A stretch of 64,000 nt of DNA. Origin: Glutamicibacter sp. JC586 (lineage in GTDB: Bacteria; Actinomycetota; Actinomycetes; Actinomycetales; Micrococcaceae). Positions 43,860 to 53,596 of the stretch are shown piece after piece. The position numbers and the translations under genes were made by a program. The stretch spans positions 682,001 through 746,000 of the forward strand of contig NZ_VHIN01000010.1 of the NCBI RefSeq assembly GCF_009805585.1, written 5' to 3'. Numbering within the stretch: the stretch's first letter is position 1; each line of letters starts with the position of its first letter. The notes below the pieces were generated by a model, which searched no databases, was not told the origin of the DNA, and saw nothing but the letters and a program-made list of their open reading frames with translations.

Positions 43860-44618
43860 TTACTGGCTCCCCACGAGTGTAATCGCCAAGATGAGTACCG
43901 GCCCAAGCACTGCACACACCAGAGCAGCCCAACGAATGCCACGTTGAACCGATGAGTCAGGAACAGTACGCAAACGCGTGCGTGGTCCGGATGCAGGGAA
44001 TCCGCGTGCCGACAAATGAACCGCACGGTCTTGGGCATCCTGCATGGAAGCAAGAACCAGCGGAACCGCTCGTAGCCGCACGCGTTGGAACCAGCCGATG
44101 ATCCCTCGGCCAATTCCCACCTTGCGTAGCTGCTGCGCTTCACCGATCTGGTGTTGTTTCTCCCCCATTTGCGGCAGCAAGAACAACGTGGCCGCCAACA
44201 AATATCCCAGCTGCGGAGGAACCGGAGATAAGTCAATGGCAGCTACCAGCTGATGCTTATCAATGAGCAATCCACACAGCAGACCAACTACGACCAGGAC
44301 TGCCGTACGCAGGCCCAAAGACAAAGCCACTTCAAGCCCGTGGACGGTAATGCGCATAGGCCCCCACTGTGCAATGGCAGGTGCGGGATCTCTGGATATT
44401 AATCCATGAATCAACAGCAGGGAAAGGAACGTTGGCAGTAGCATGGCGCCGCTAAGGACAGCCAACTTCTTCAGGTCTCCCGCCCATCCCGATATGAGCA
44501 GGCACAGGCCTATGACGGTGCAGCTCAGCCACCATTGGCTAGCGGCAGTCGTCACGGTAATGACGGCTACGGCAACAGCCAGAATGGTGAACGGGTGAAG
44601 ACTAATGGTGCGGGACAT
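43860..44618 (-). CDS. ECF transporter T component (EcfT)
   Basis: About 252-residue membrane scaffold that couples the ATPase pair to the substrate-binding S subunit. It has five hydrophobic segments. The two conserved cytosolic Ala-Arg-Gly-type coupling motifs appear as SMQDAQDRAVHLSARGFPAS, close to the family's A-R-G box. ATG at MSRTISLHPF is chosen; upstream in-frame codons fall in the S-component gene. The ribosome site is weak, suggesting coupling to the S-component gene that ends 10 bases earlier. Confidence 0.88.
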   Translation of the reverse strand: MSRTISLHPFTILAVAVAVITVTTAASQWWLSCTVIGLCLLISGWAGDLKKLAVLSGAMLLPTFLSLLLIHGLISRDPAPAIAQWGPMRITVHGLEVALSLGLRTAVLVVVGLLCGLLIDKHQLVAAIDLSPVPPQLGYLLAATLFLLPQMGEKQHQIGEAQQLRKVGIGRGIIGWFQRVRLRAVPLVLASMQDAQDRAVHLSARGFPASGPRTRLRTVPDSSVQRGIRWAALVCAVLGPVLILAITLVGSQ

Positions 44619-44628
44619 GGGGTATCGA

Positions 44629-45435
44629 CTACTTGCTGACGCGCTTTCCCAAGACGCTGTAGCGACGCACAAAGGCGAAGCTACCACTCAAGCGCTTTGG
44701 CAACGCATACACCAGTATGGCTGCAACCAGAAAGACCACAGCCTTATCTCCAGGGTCAGAAATCAGCGCCTGCTTGGTCACTGCTGAAAGCAGTGAATCA
44801 CCCATGGAACTAAACGCAGCGACCAGTGCACCGGTACCAACACCCGACGTGCCACCGTAAACGAAGGTTGCTACTGGCGACGAGACCACACCAACCAACA
44901 CACCGGCAATAACGCCAGCAATAGGTGCCAAGTAGATGCGACGCAGTGCGCCAAAGCGTGCAGCGGTTCCGGCAAGGAAACCTACAAGTGCTGCACCGGC
45001 TGCGAAAGGCAGAACGGTGGGAGCGAACAGCGACCAGACCAAGGTACTCAGTACACCAGTGGCAGCTCCGGCGCGGCGGCCGGCAAGGAAACCAACGATG
45101 ACCGTACCGATGGAGTCAATGTACAGAGGAATCATTACCGAACCAACGAACTGACCAAGAATGATGTTCAGGACCAAGGCGACTGGAATCAGAGTCAAAG
45201 TGGAAACAGGGAGATCAGACAACACGGCTAGCAAGAGCAGAATCGCTGCTACCAGGTAGGCAGCAAAGGTACCTAGGGCAACGCCCTGTCCTAAGCCTTC
45301 AACGATTCCCATTGGCTGAGTGGTGATCAAGGTAATATAGGTGGCCACGAGGATGACGGTTCCGGCAATGGCCATGATCCGGCGGCGAAGGGTTTGCGAC
45401 GAAGTTTCTTCGGGCAAGAGAAGATTTGATGACAT
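44629..45435 (-). CDS. ECF transporter S component (substrate-binding subunit)
   Basis: 268-residue, about six-helix S protein in the pattern expected for an ECF specificity subunit: a short cytosolic N-terminus, hydrophobic helices with Gly/Ala-rich interfaces (IPLYIDSIGTVIVGFLAGRR, GAATGVLSTLVWSLF), and an Arg/Lys-rich end. First gene of the S-T-A importer. The neighbouring nucleoside hydrolase, divergent in function but on the same strand upstream, makes a nucleoside or nucleobase the best guess. The wording differs from BioY, ThiT and RibU, so the vitamin is not evident. Confidence 0.82.
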   Translation of the reverse strand: MSSNLLLPEETSSQTLRRRIMAIAGTVILVATYITLITTQPMGIVEGLGQGVALGTFAAYLVAAILLLLAVLSDLPVSTLTLIPVALVLNIILGQFVGSVMIPLYIDSIGTVIVGFLAGRRAGAATGVLSTLVWSLFAPTVLPFAAGAALVGFLAGTAARFGALRRIYLAPIAGVIAGVLVGVVSSPVATFVYGGTSGVGTGALVAAFSSMGDSLLSAVTKQALISDPGDKAVVFLVAAILVYALPKRLSGSFAFVRRYSVLGKRVSK

Positions 45436-45554
45436 GATGAAGCAGTCCTGAGGTACGGGTATGACTGCGCACCAAAGTTCATGCTGGCGCGCGCGAGCTG
45501 CGGGTCTATGTCACCTCGACCCAATTGACAATTCTAGCTGACCATTCTGAACGG

Positions 45555-46613
45555 CTAAGAGTCCGTGGCTACTTTACGAGCCAGAGCGCCTAGGCCCCTT
45601 ACCAATTCTTCAAAGCCGGCTTGTGGGTCATTGTGCGAGACCACGTGCGCATTCGCTGGTTTACCCCATAGCCCACGGAAGTCCGCAATGGTGGTTCCAA
45701 ATAGTAATTGTGATTCTGTCTCGACATCGATAGTCGCAGGACGTGTTTCGTAATCAAGGGTCCCGGCAGCAACACCGGCGGCAAAGTAATCATGGACGTG
45801 AGCAATGTAGCCCTGGTCGTAGTGCCGATGGAACTCAAAGTAGAAACGTAAAGCATCAGAAAGGTAGCGCACTAACGGACTAGAAGCCTTGCTGAGCGTT
45901 CCTTCGGCGTCACTGGCCAGAACTAATTCTGGTTCATCGCAGCCTGCTTCCTCGGCCAGTTTGGTTAGGAACTCGGGCTGCATCTCGAAACGTTCTGTCG
46001 TATCCAACGAGCAGACGATAGGTAGCTTCTCGGATTCAAGACCTTGTTCAGCTGCAGTAGTGTAAGCGGCAAAAACTTCCTTTGCCGCATGGGGGTCTAC
46101 GTGAGTGTTCCACTCGGCGGTGGGCGTGGTGTTGCCTTGGTAGTAGAAGGCGCCGCCCATGATGACCACTTTGCGAAGCAGACACGGCAGCTTGGGTTCG
46201 CGGCGCAGCGCCAGAGCGAAGTTGGTCAGGGGTGCCGTGAGGAGAACTGTCAGTTCCCCGGGATTCGCACGCGCCGCTTTGATCCAATAGTCAGCTGCGT
46301 CATTGCTTGCCGATGGACCTGAGCCAGGATCTGGAAGCGTTGCGTAACCGACGCCCTGAGAGCCATGGGTCTCAGGGGTTGTCACCAATGGAATTTCGAG
46401 TGGCTCGCGTGCGCCGATGAGTACCGGAACCTCTGGCTTTCCACAGAGGTTGAGCAGTGCGCGGTTATTGGCCGCGACCTGCTCAACGTCGACGTTGCCT
46501 GGGGTGCTGGTTACCGCTTCGATCTGCACATGGTCAAGCGAGCAGAGGTAGGCCAAGGCAAGAGCATCGTCGATCCCGGTGTCATTGTCGACTACTATTC
46601 GCTCCACCCTCAT
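45555..46613 (-). CDS. Nucleoside hydrolase (IunH/ribonucleoside hydrolase)
   Basis: 352-residue enzyme that hydrolyses N-ribosyl bonds of nucleosides to base and ribose. The calcium-binding signature DNDTGIDDALALAY is at residues 9-22. Other family blocks are AVTSTPGNVDVEQVAANNRAL and VLLTAPLTNFALAL. The active-site His near HDYFAAG and the C-terminal block are present. ATG is preceded by GGGGAAC. It lies 119 bases upstream of the ECF importer genes on the same strand, so a shared transcript for nucleoside salvage is plausible. Confidence 0.93.
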   Translation of the reverse strand: MRVERIVVDNDTGIDDALALAYLCSLDHVQIEAVTSTPGNVDVEQVAANNRALLNLCGKPEVPVLIGAREPLEIPLVTTPETHGSQGVGYATLPDPGSGPSASNDAADYWIKAARANPGELTVLLTAPLTNFALALRREPKLPCLLRKVVIMGGAFYYQGNTTPTAEWNTHVDPHAAKEVFAAYTTAAEQGLESEKLPIVCSLDTTERFEMQPEFLTKLAEEAGCDEPELVLASDAEGTLSKASSPLVRYLSDALRFYFEFHRHYDQGYIAHVHDYFAAGVAAGTLDYETRPATIDVETESQLLFGTTIADFRGLWGKPANAHVVSHNDPQAGFEELVRGLGALARKVATDS

Positions 46614-46836
46614 TCGTTGTTCCCCGCTTCTATTGAGTTTCGTTGATGCCTAAAAGTGATCAACTCCCGCTTTCCAGGATTTCGCATTGTTCGCTGACAG
46701 CACCGCTGACGTGCCCGCCGTTGTACGCTTCGGCGCACTCAACGGCCAATCTGTCCTGCGCCAACCGACCGGTTGGATACACGCTGATCACGTGTGCAAC
46801 TTCTACGCAGTTCCACAGCCATGGAAGGATAAATTT

Positions 46837-49830
46837 TCAACGGCTGGCGATAGCGTTCTTTCGCAGCGTAAGGAAGTCATAAAGCGCCGTGTCAATAGCA
46901 CTTTCGAAGCGTAGCTCAAATCTAACGACATTGATCTGTTCCATATTTTCACCTGGCATATGAGTCTCTACCGCGTCGTCAACGTGGGCACGCCCTAGGT
47001 AGAAGTATTCCTTTGCCTCTGCATCGTTCTTCATCACGAAAACATGAAGCGTAACCTCGTTGTTGGCGATCAAACGCAGTTCTTTGTTCTTTAGAGTTCT
47101 TTTAGACTTTGAGTACCAACGCATATGAGTTGAGTCAACAAGTTCATCCTCATAGGCCATACTGGCCGAAATCATTTCGGATTTTTCGAGTTTCACAAAT
47201 ATAGGACAAACCATATTTTCATAATCTGTCTTGTAGCCAAACAACGTCGAAACCCAGGTGCGAGGTAGCCCCAGTAGTCGTGTAACCTCCTTAGACGAAT
47301 ACTGGCTACCGGTCACGAAAGGATCCCCAGAGATGTATCGGGATTCTGCAATTGCAGCACCTGTGCGAACTAGATCGTCAACTTGATCAGCAAACACGGG
47401 GTTATTCTTGTAAGCATTCAAGAAATTAGGTTCCGCAATAACGACATCGTTTCTCAGCTCCCCTAACGGTCGACCGTACTTGTTCTTGTCAACTATGTTG
47501 TGAGTCTCGAGTGTCAAAGTATGAGCTGCACTCGTCAGTTCTCGATCTGACACATTGAGCCCTAAAGCGGACAGTTTACTTTTGACTTTTCCTAAGGGAG
47601 CGACTCCGTCTCCTAACAATTCCTTTACAAGTACAAACTCATGAATTCTTTTAGCAGGTAATATTTCGCGAGAAAGCATCCTTAATGCAGACAATTCATA
47701 TTCGTCGAGAAAATGATCAACTTTCAAAATTTTTTGGACCAGTAAAGGATAGCTACCTTCTCTCGTTGCCAACAGAACAGGGTCAACTGACTCAAAACGA
47801 TAAAAATCATACAATTTTGGGACTCGGCCCAACCGATCCTGCATATCTTGCATAGCTTTTAACAAGTTCCGATGATTGTCCAGCTTCGTGTTCCGAATTG
47901 AATCGAGAACCCTTTGGTGGGAAATCTTGTCAAAATGTACGCTCGATAAGCCAGCCATAGCTCCAGCTTGCTCGGTAGCGATTAGCTTCTCCTTGAGCGA
48001 TTCCTTGTTCAAAGATTCGTCGCCAAAGAGAGCAATGGGAATCATGTAGTTGTTGGCATAATTTCCAATGAAGTCGATAACAACGAGATAATCCTTCATC
48101 GGTGCTTTGCGAAGTCCACGACCGAGCTGCTGGACGAAGACAATTGCTGATTGCGTTTGCCGCAGCATCACAACTTGATTCAAAGCCGGGATGTCCACGC
48201 CTTCGTTGAAGATATCCACTGTGAGAATGTAGTCGAGTTCGCCAGATTCCAGCTGAGCGACAACGTGCTCGCGACGTTCTACAGAGTCGTCTCCACTTAG
48301 GTTGGTCGTTCGCAGTTGTCTTCCACGCAGCTGTTGCTTATTGAGAGCAGCTGATAGCGCACTTGCTTCATCGTTACGGGAACAGAAAATTAGACCTTTG
48401 GGTTTGGTACCCGCCTGGCCGTACTTCTTTAAAGCATCAATTACGTGATGTACTCGATCAGGCGTTACCAAGTGCGAAAGATCATCCGAACTTTCACGGA
48501 TGGAACCATCGTCAAGTGTCACGTCCGCTATCCCGTAGTAATGGAACGGGCTAAGCATGTTCTCTTCCAGAGCATGGTTCAGGCGGATCTCATAAGGCAC
48601 GTTGTAGTCAAAGAATTCGAATACGTTGAACCCGTCGCTACGCTCAGGAGTGGCGGTTAGACCCAGGAGGAATTTAGGTTCCAGATAGCCGAGGACTTTC
48701 TTGTAGGTCGGCGAACCAACTCGGTGGGCTTCGTCAACAATGACATAGTCAAAAGCGTCAGGTTCAATCGCCTGCAACACCGAATATTGAGACAGGGTCT
48801 GTACTGTGGCGAAAACATATTTTCGGTCACTCTGTTTGGAGGCTCCTGCTAGCTTGCCGAACTGCTCCGGATCACCTCCAATAACACGGCGGTACTCCTT
48901 GATCGTCTTATCCAGGATCTGCTCGCGGTGAACAACAAACAAGAACCGCTCCGGGTGGGCAGCTCGCACCTCAAGTGCCGACAGTATTGTTTTTCCTGTG
49001 CCAGTTGCCGAAATGACAATGGCCTTCGTTTCTCCGCTGTGGCGAACCTTCTCCAATGCTTTGAGTGCTTCTGACTGCATCTGGTTGGGCAGAATCGGCA
49101 TGAGCTGGTCAGCCCAGTTGATGTCGCCACCTAGTCCACTGGATTCGGTAAGCCCTGCTGCGACTTCATCAATGATCTGTTCGTCCGATTGCTCTAGTTT
49201 CTTGGCAATTTCGATTCTCTTGCGCGGTGGGGGTGGGGTGTATTGCGCTGCGTAGAGATCGATCCATTCTTGGCTCAGCGATTGAGATTCAGCGAGTTGG
49301 TTGCCGGCAAGGTTAGCCAACTGACCGGCCAAGTCACTGTCGTTCGCTGCCGTAACTTTAAGATTCCACTCATGATTCTTGACGATGGCGTTGCCCGTAA
49401 GATTTGAGCTTCCAATCATTGCCGTAACCACATCGGCTGACCTAAAAATGTAGCCCTTGGGGTGGAATGCGTCAGCGTTGTGGATTCGGACATCAATGCC
49501 GAGGCTCGTCAGGTTCAGTAACTCGCTGAAGGCAGACGGCGAGTTGAATCCCAGATAGTCCGAGGTGACGATCGTGCCGCGGCCCGAAAACTCCACGAGC
49601 TCTTGCTTGAGCATTGCGATCGCGTTAGGTGTCACGAAGGCGACTGAGAAAATGAACTCATCGCATCGTGCTAGCTCTTCGCGCAGAATACGAAGAACCG
49701 TATTGCCGTCCGCGTTGAGGACTACACGTGGATGGTGGTGGCGACGAGACTGTTTCTTGCCGTCCAAAAAACCATAGGTGACATCTCCGGAAAGCCCACC
49801 GGTGAATGAGATATCCAGGCTGGAGGACAT
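46837..49830 (-). CDS. PLD-like nuclease / SF2 helicase / DUF3427 multidomain protein
   Basis: 997-residue chain. N-terminal phospholipase D-like (HKD) domain: HPKGYIFR with His123 and Lys125, then MIGSSNLTGNA. The central SF2 helicase has Walker A ATGTGKTILSALEVRAAH near 275, DEAH at 366-369, TATPERSD and the motif VI stretch QLGRGLRKAPMKD. C-terminal DUF3427 region from about 690, including YSSKEVTRLLGLPRTWVSTL and FYLGRAHVDDAVE. Such chains are predicted to cut and unwind nucleic acid in defence or repair. ATG overlaps the NUDIX gene stop (TGATG), so the two are translationally coupled. Confidence 0.92.
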   Translation of the reverse strand: MSSSLDISFTGGLSGDVTYGFLDGKKQSRRHHHPRVVLNADGNTVLRILREELARCDEFIFSVAFVTPNAIAMLKQELVEFSGRGTIVTSDYLGFNSPSAFSELLNLTSLGIDVRIHNADAFHPKGYIFRSADVVTAMIGSSNLTGNAIVKNHEWNLKVTAANDSDLAGQLANLAGNQLAESQSLSQEWIDLYAAQYTPPPPRKRIEIAKKLEQSDEQIIDEVAAGLTESSGLGGDINWADQLMPILPNQMQSEALKALEKVRHSGETKAIVISATGTGKTILSALEVRAAHPERFLFVVHREQILDKTIKEYRRVIGGDPEQFGKLAGASKQSDRKYVFATVQTLSQYSVLQAIEPDAFDYVIVDEAHRVGSPTYKKVLGYLEPKFLLGLTATPERSDGFNVFEFFDYNVPYEIRLNHALEENMLSPFHYYGIADVTLDDGSIRESSDDLSHLVTPDRVHHVIDALKKYGQAGTKPKGLIFCSRNDEASALSAALNKQQLRGRQLRTTNLSGDDSVERREHVVAQLESGELDYILTVDIFNEGVDIPALNQVVMLRQTQSAIVFVQQLGRGLRKAPMKDYLVVIDFIGNYANNYMIPIALFGDESLNKESLKEKLIATEQAGAMAGLSSVHFDKISHQRVLDSIRNTKLDNHRNLLKAMQDMQDRLGRVPKLYDFYRFESVDPVLLATREGSYPLLVQKILKVDHFLDEYELSALRMLSREILPAKRIHEFVLVKELLGDGVAPLGKVKSKLSALGLNVSDRELTSAAHTLTLETHNIVDKNKYGRPLGELRNDVVIAEPNFLNAYKNNPVFADQVDDLVRTGAAIAESRYISGDPFVTGSQYSSKEVTRLLGLPRTWVSTLFGYKTDYENMVCPIFVKLEKSEMISASMAYEDELVDSTHMRWYSKSKRTLKNKELRLIANNEVTLHVFVMKNDAEAKEYFYLGRAHVDDAVETHMPGENMEQINVVRFELRFESAIDTALYDFLTLRKNAIASR

Positions 49831-50219
49831 CAGGCCGCCTTAATGAGTTCAACGGCGGGGATATCAGCAGGAGCCCATTCCAAGGTGTCCAGCTCGCCGC
49901 GCTTTAGCCACTTTGTAGCTTCGTGCTCCGTCAGCTGCGGTTCCCCTTCAACTAATTCGCAATAGAAGGTCGTCAGAGTCACGATCCCGAAATCATATTC
50001 ATGAGTCGTGCTGGTAACTTCATCGGCTACCTCCACGGTGCAGAGTAGCTCTTCTTGGATTTCACGTTCGAGTGCCTGGCGAGGAGTTTCGCCGGCTTCG
50101 ATTTTGCCGCCTGGGAACTCCCACATGCCACCGAGGCTGCCCCCAAGACCGCGCTGCGCGCAAAGGATCTCATCGTTTCGAACGATTACGGCCCCGACAA
50201 CGTTGATCTGCTTCTTCAA
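49830..50219 (-). CDS. NUDIX hydrolase, MutT-like (deoxy)nucleoside triphosphate pyrophosphohydrolase
   Basis: 129-residue enzyme. The NUDIX box GGKIEAGETPRQALEREIQE followed by EL matches Gx5Ex7REUxEExGU with all acidic metal ligands. The N-terminal VGAVIVRNDEILCAQRG and WEFPGGK match MutT, which removes 8-oxo-dGTP. Starts at TTG with GGGGAA upstream, and its stop overlaps the helicase start. Because it is the first gene of a coupled pair with a nuclease-helicase, it may act on modified or signalling nucleotides, not only in housekeeping. Confidence 0.92.
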   Translation of the reverse strand: MKKQINVVGAVIVRNDEILCAQRGLGGSLGGMWEFPGGKIEAGETPRQALEREIQEELLCTVEVADEVTSTTHEYDFGIVTLTTFYCELVEGEPQLTEHEATKWLKRGELDTLEWAPADIPAVELIKAA

Positions 50220-50378
50220 CCCAATTCCCCACTGACGTATACATTAATCGACTACTACCGTTACCAGTGATCTTATCTGCCAACATGGACACTTTGCAGG
50301 CTGGCGGACAAGACAACACCTTGAAGCGGAAAAGTCGAACGAGTGTCATGGCTAATTGGCGCAGCTGGACGCAGAAGA

Positions 50379-50413
50379 CCACGCTTCGACTTCTAGGAGA
50401 AAACGAAGCGTGG
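50379..50413 (-). terminator. Terminator of the galactonate operon
   Basis: Arms CCACGCTTCG and CGAAGCGTGG, 15-base loop, extending by a few bases; lies 24 bases past the transporter stop on the minus strand and is followed by TCTTCTG. Confidence 0.7.
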
Positions 50414-50436
50414 CCTTTAACAATTAAACGTATGTC

Positions 50437-51759
50437 TTAGCCTTCGACGCGCTGTACTTTACCTACCAAGAAGACGTAGGAGAGGATGCCAATCGCGGCG
50501 ATGACCGTCATATAGATGAAGGCTGGACCGAAATCGGTCGCCGAGACCAGTAAGCCAATCACGATCGGTGTGGCAATCGAGGACAGGTTGCCGATGAAGT
50601 TGAACATGCCACCGGTCAAACCAATCAGGCGTGACGGTGCCAGTGCAGAAACCAACGACCAGGTAATCGAAGCCAGGCCATTGCCGAAGAAGGCAATAGA
50701 CATGAAGGTGATGACCAGTGCGGTGCTGTCGGTGAAGATTGCACCAATCATGCTCATGGAGAGCAACAGTCCGGTGATGATTGGCAGCTTGCGGGAAGTG
50801 CCTAGGCTTACTCCACGCTTGAGCATGTAGTCAGAGAGAACACCACTGATCAGTACGCCGGCCAAGGCCGCAATGAATGGCAACGACGTCAAGAATCCGG
50901 TCTTGATGTAGTCCATGTGACGGTAGGTCACCAAGTAAGTGGGGAACCAAGTCAGGAAGAACCACAGGGTAGAGGTCAGGCAGAACTGACCAATGTAAAT
51001 ACCCCAAAGCTTGCGGCGTCCAAGGACCAACGCGAAGTCAGCCTTGTTTAGTTTGGCAGCTGGTGCCTTTGCCTTTGAGCTGCCAAGGTCGACGAGTCCG
51101 CCACCTTGACGGATGTACTCAATTTCAGCCGCATTGGCTTTCTTCGAGTCCACAGGATTCCGGTACATAAAGAACCAGATCAAACCCCAGAGAACACCAA
51201 TGCCACCGGTGACAACAAATACCCAGTGCCAGGTCAGTGCGTGCTGCAACCAGATCAAGGCCGGGGTCAGCAGTGCCAGGCCAATGAACTGGCCCGAGGT
51301 GTAGAAACCAATAGCTGTGGCACGTTCACGTTCTGGGAACCATGCGGTGACTACCTTGTTGTTGATGGGGTAGGCCGGCGCTTCGAAACCACCGACCGCC
51401 AAACGCAATACGATCAAGGCAATGAAGCTTCCAGCCATGCCCATGAAGATGGTCGCTACAGACCACAGCACCAGGCAAATTGGGTACAGCAACCGGGGCT
51501 GAACCCGGTCTACTAACCATCCGCCGGGAAGCTGCATAGCAGCGTAGGTCCAACCAAAGGCAGAAAGCAACAGACCCTGCTGTGCAGTGTCCAGTCCAAA
51601 TTCTTCGGAAATCAGCGGAGCTGCTACCGAAAGGTTGGAACGATCCATGTAGTTGATAACTACGGTAAGGAACAACATAAACGCTACGGCGTAGCGAATC
51701 TTTGTCGCTTTCCCAGTGCCTTTGACTGTGGCAGCTGACGACATTGTCGACTGAGACAT
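50437..51759 (-). CDS. dgoT: MFS D-galactonate/glucarate-type transporter (ACS family)
   Basis: 440-residue, 12-helix anion:cation symporter that imports the galactonate degraded by the upstream genes. The first helix is FLTVVINYMDRSNLSVAAPL, the signature of ExuT/DgoT/GudP proteins. The loop motif GGWLVDRVQPRLLYPICLV and FEAPAYPINNKVVTAWFPER follow. Last gene of the operon; MSQSTMSS lies just past the dgoD stop. A start at 51771 overlapping dgoD is possible. The sugar is assigned from context, since closely similar ACS carriers take other sugar acids. Confidence 0.88.
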   Translation of the reverse strand: MSQSTMSSAATVKGTGKATKIRYAVAFMLFLTVVINYMDRSNLSVAAPLISEEFGLDTAQQGLLLSAFGWTYAAMQLPGGWLVDRVQPRLLYPICLVLWSVATIFMGMAGSFIALIVLRLAVGGFEAPAYPINNKVVTAWFPERERATAIGFYTSGQFIGLALLTPALIWLQHALTWHWVFVVTGGIGVLWGLIWFFMYRNPVDSKKANAAEIEYIRQGGGLVDLGSSKAKAPAAKLNKADFALVLGRRKLWGIYIGQFCLTSTLWFFLTWFPTYLVTYRHMDYIKTGFLTSLPFIAALAGVLISGVLSDYMLKRGVSLGTSRKLPIITGLLLSMSMIGAIFTDSTALVITFMSIAFFGNGLASITWSLVSALAPSRLIGLTGGMFNFIGNLSSIATPIVIGLLVSATDFGPAFIYMTVIAAIGILSYVFLVGKVQRVEG

Positions 51760-51764
51760 ACGGT

Positions 51765-52913
51765 TTACCATTCTGCGAAGGATCCATCCTTGTGACGCCA
51801 AATTGGGTTGCGCCAGCGGTGACCTTCAGCTGCGCGTTCAATGACGTACTCTTCATTGACATCAATGCCCAGGCCTGGGCCATCAGGAATGGCAACCATG
51901 CCATCTTCATAGGCGAAGACCGACGGATCATTGACGTAATCAAGGAGATCGTTGGATTTGTTGTAGTGAATACCCAGGGACTGTTCCTGGATGAATGCGT
52001 TGTAGGCACCTGCATCAATCTGCAGGTTGGCGGCCAACGCGATTGGACCTAGCGGGCAATGCAATGCCACGGCCACGTCATAGGCTTCAGCCATTGAAGC
52101 GATCTTGCGTGCTTCGGTGATGCCGCCACAGTGCGATGGATCTGGCTGGATAATGTCTACCGCTCCACTGGCCAAGACATCCTTGAAATCCCAACGGGAG
52201 AACAGACGCTCTCCCAAGGCAATGGGAGTACTTGAGTTACGTAGTGGTTCCAGCATCGAGTTCACGTTTTCGCTGAGCACTGGTTCTTCAATGAACATCA
52301 GTTTGTACGGTTCAAGTTCTTTGAGCAGTACCTTGGCCATTGGCTTGTGTACACGGCCGTGGAAGTCCACACCAATGCCTACGTTGTCGCCCACGGCATC
52401 TCTAACAGCCTGAACGTTCTCCAAACACCCCTGGACCTTGTCCCAGGTGTCGATGTACTGCAGTTCTTCGGTGCCATTCATCTTCACTGCGGTGAAGCCG
52501 CGGTCAACGGCCGCCTTGGCCGCTGCTGCGGTATCCGAAGGACGGTCTCCGCCAATCCACGAATACACACGGATCTTGTCACGGACTTTGCCACCAAGTA
52601 GTTCATAGGCTGGAACCCCGAGGGCTTTACCTTTGATATCCCACAGTGCCTGGTCGATGCCGGCGAGCGCACTCATCACGATTCCGCCACCACGGTAGAA
52701 GCCGCCACGGTACATGACGGTCCAAAGGTCCTCGATATTCCTTGGATCCTGACCGATGAGGTAGTCGGAAAGTTCTTCGACAGCTGCAGCGACGGTGGAT
52801 GCGCGGCCTTCAAGTACTGGCTCACCCCAGCCGACAATTCCCTCGTCAGTTTCGATCTTCAAAAATAGCCAACGTGGAGGCACCATGTACGTGGTCAGTT
52901 TTGTAATTTTCAT
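51765..52913 (-). CDS. dgoD: D-galactonate dehydratase
   Basis: 382-residue enolase-superfamily enzyme that converts D-galactonate to 2-keto-3-deoxygalactonate. Metal ligands are seen in [13 protein letters not shown] and ALGERL. The catalytic His is in [16 protein letters not shown]. The start is [20 protein letters not shown], the family's usual opening. It overlaps the aldolase gene by four bases (ATGA) and forms an operon with dgoK, dgoA and the transporter. A close relative acting on another sugar acid cannot be excluded, but the operon context is decisive. Confidence 0.95.
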   Translation of the reverse strand: MKITKLTTYMVPPRWLFLKIETDEGIVGWGEPVLEGRASTVAAAVEELSDYLIGQDPRNIEDLWTVMYRGGFYRGGGIVMSALAGIDQALWDIKGKALGVPAYELLGGKVRDKIRVYSWIGGDRPSDTAAAAKAAVDRGFTAVKMNGTEELQYIDTWDKVQGCLENVQAVRDAVGDNVGIGVDFHGRVHKPMAKVLLKELEPYKLMFIEEPVLSENVNSMLEPLRNSSTPIALGERLFSRWDFKDVLASGAVDIIQPDPSHCGGITEARKIASMAEAYDVAVALHCPLGPIALAANLQIDAGAYNAFIQEQSLGIHYNKSNDLLDYVNDPSVFAYEDGMVAIPDGPGLGIDVNEEYVIERAAEGHRWRNPIWRHKDGSFAEW

Positions 52914-53554
52914 GCAGACTTCCTCATCTCATGGGTCGTTTTGTAGGCGGCGACTAAGTTGTCCGCCCGCGTTTTTAGATCTTCTAGGCTTCGGCCGGAT
53001 TTGTAGAGAGATGAGCCGATGCCAAATCCTGTCGCTCCGGCTTCTACCCACTGCGTCATGTTTTCCTCGTTGATCCCTCCGACAGGAATCAAGCCAATCT
53101 CATTCGGGATGACTGCGGTCCATGCTTTGAAACCGGCAAGGCCCACTTGTTCGGCAGGGAAGATCTTGACGTTCTTTGCACCGGCCTGAATCGCGTCAAA
53201 GGCATTACTTGGAGTCGCGGCTCCCGGGAACGAATCCATTCCCAAGGCAACGGTTTCTTCAATGACTTTCACGTTGGTATTTGGTGAAACGATGATCTGT
53301 GCACCGGCTGCTTGGCAGTCTCGGACCTGCTCCACCGTGAGCACAGTTCCCGCGCCAACTACTGCGTCCTTGGGAAGTACCCGGCGAAGAATCTCGATGC
53401 TCTTTAGCGGTTCAGGGGAATTTAGTGGCACTTCCAGTGAGCGGAAACCGCTGTTGTAAAGTACTTCGCCCACGGCTTGCGCTTCTGATGGATGTAGCCC
53501 TCGCAAGATGGCCACCAGTCCAGCGGTCTTCAAAGCAGTCTTTGGTTCATTCAT
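52910..53554 (-). CDS. dgoA: 2-dehydro-3-deoxy-6-phosphogalactonate aldolase
   Basis: 214-residue class I aldolase of the KDPG/KDPGal family, cleaving KDPGal to pyruvate and glyceraldehyde-3-phosphate. The Schiff-base Lys is in [10 protein letters not shown], the catalytic Glu in [11 protein letters not shown], and the phosphate site in [16 protein letters not shown] start is chosen, with AAAGGG upstream; an ATG 11 codons earlier is weaker. Between dgoK and dgoD in the operon. Its substrate assignment rests on operon partners, since KDPG and KDPGal aldolases look alike. Confidence 0.93.
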   Translation of the reverse strand: MNEPKTALKTAGLVAILRGLHPSEAQAVGEVLYNSGFRSLEVPLNSPEPLKSIEILRRVLPKDAVVGAGTVLTVEQVRDCQAAGAQIIVSPNTNVKVIEETVALGMDSFPGAATPSNAFDAIQAGAKNVKIFPAEQVGLAGFKAWTAVIPNEIGLIPVGGINEENMTQWVEAGATGFGIGSSLYKSGRSLEDLKTRADNLVAAYKTTHEMRKSA

Positions 53555-53596
53555 AGCAAACCCTTTCTCTAAAAAATCGTTAATCATGTTCGAGGT

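Noticed and set aside
45436-45554. Vitamin or base riboswitch in the leader of the ECF importer
   Set aside because: Only a short GCAGTC/GACTGC dyad is visible; no conserved core of the TPP, preQ1, purine or cobalamin classes is recognisable by eye.
46643-46914. Plus-strand frames in the gap before nucleoside hydrolase
   Set aside because: They run into the antisense of the helicase gene, have no ribosome site and no family resemblance.
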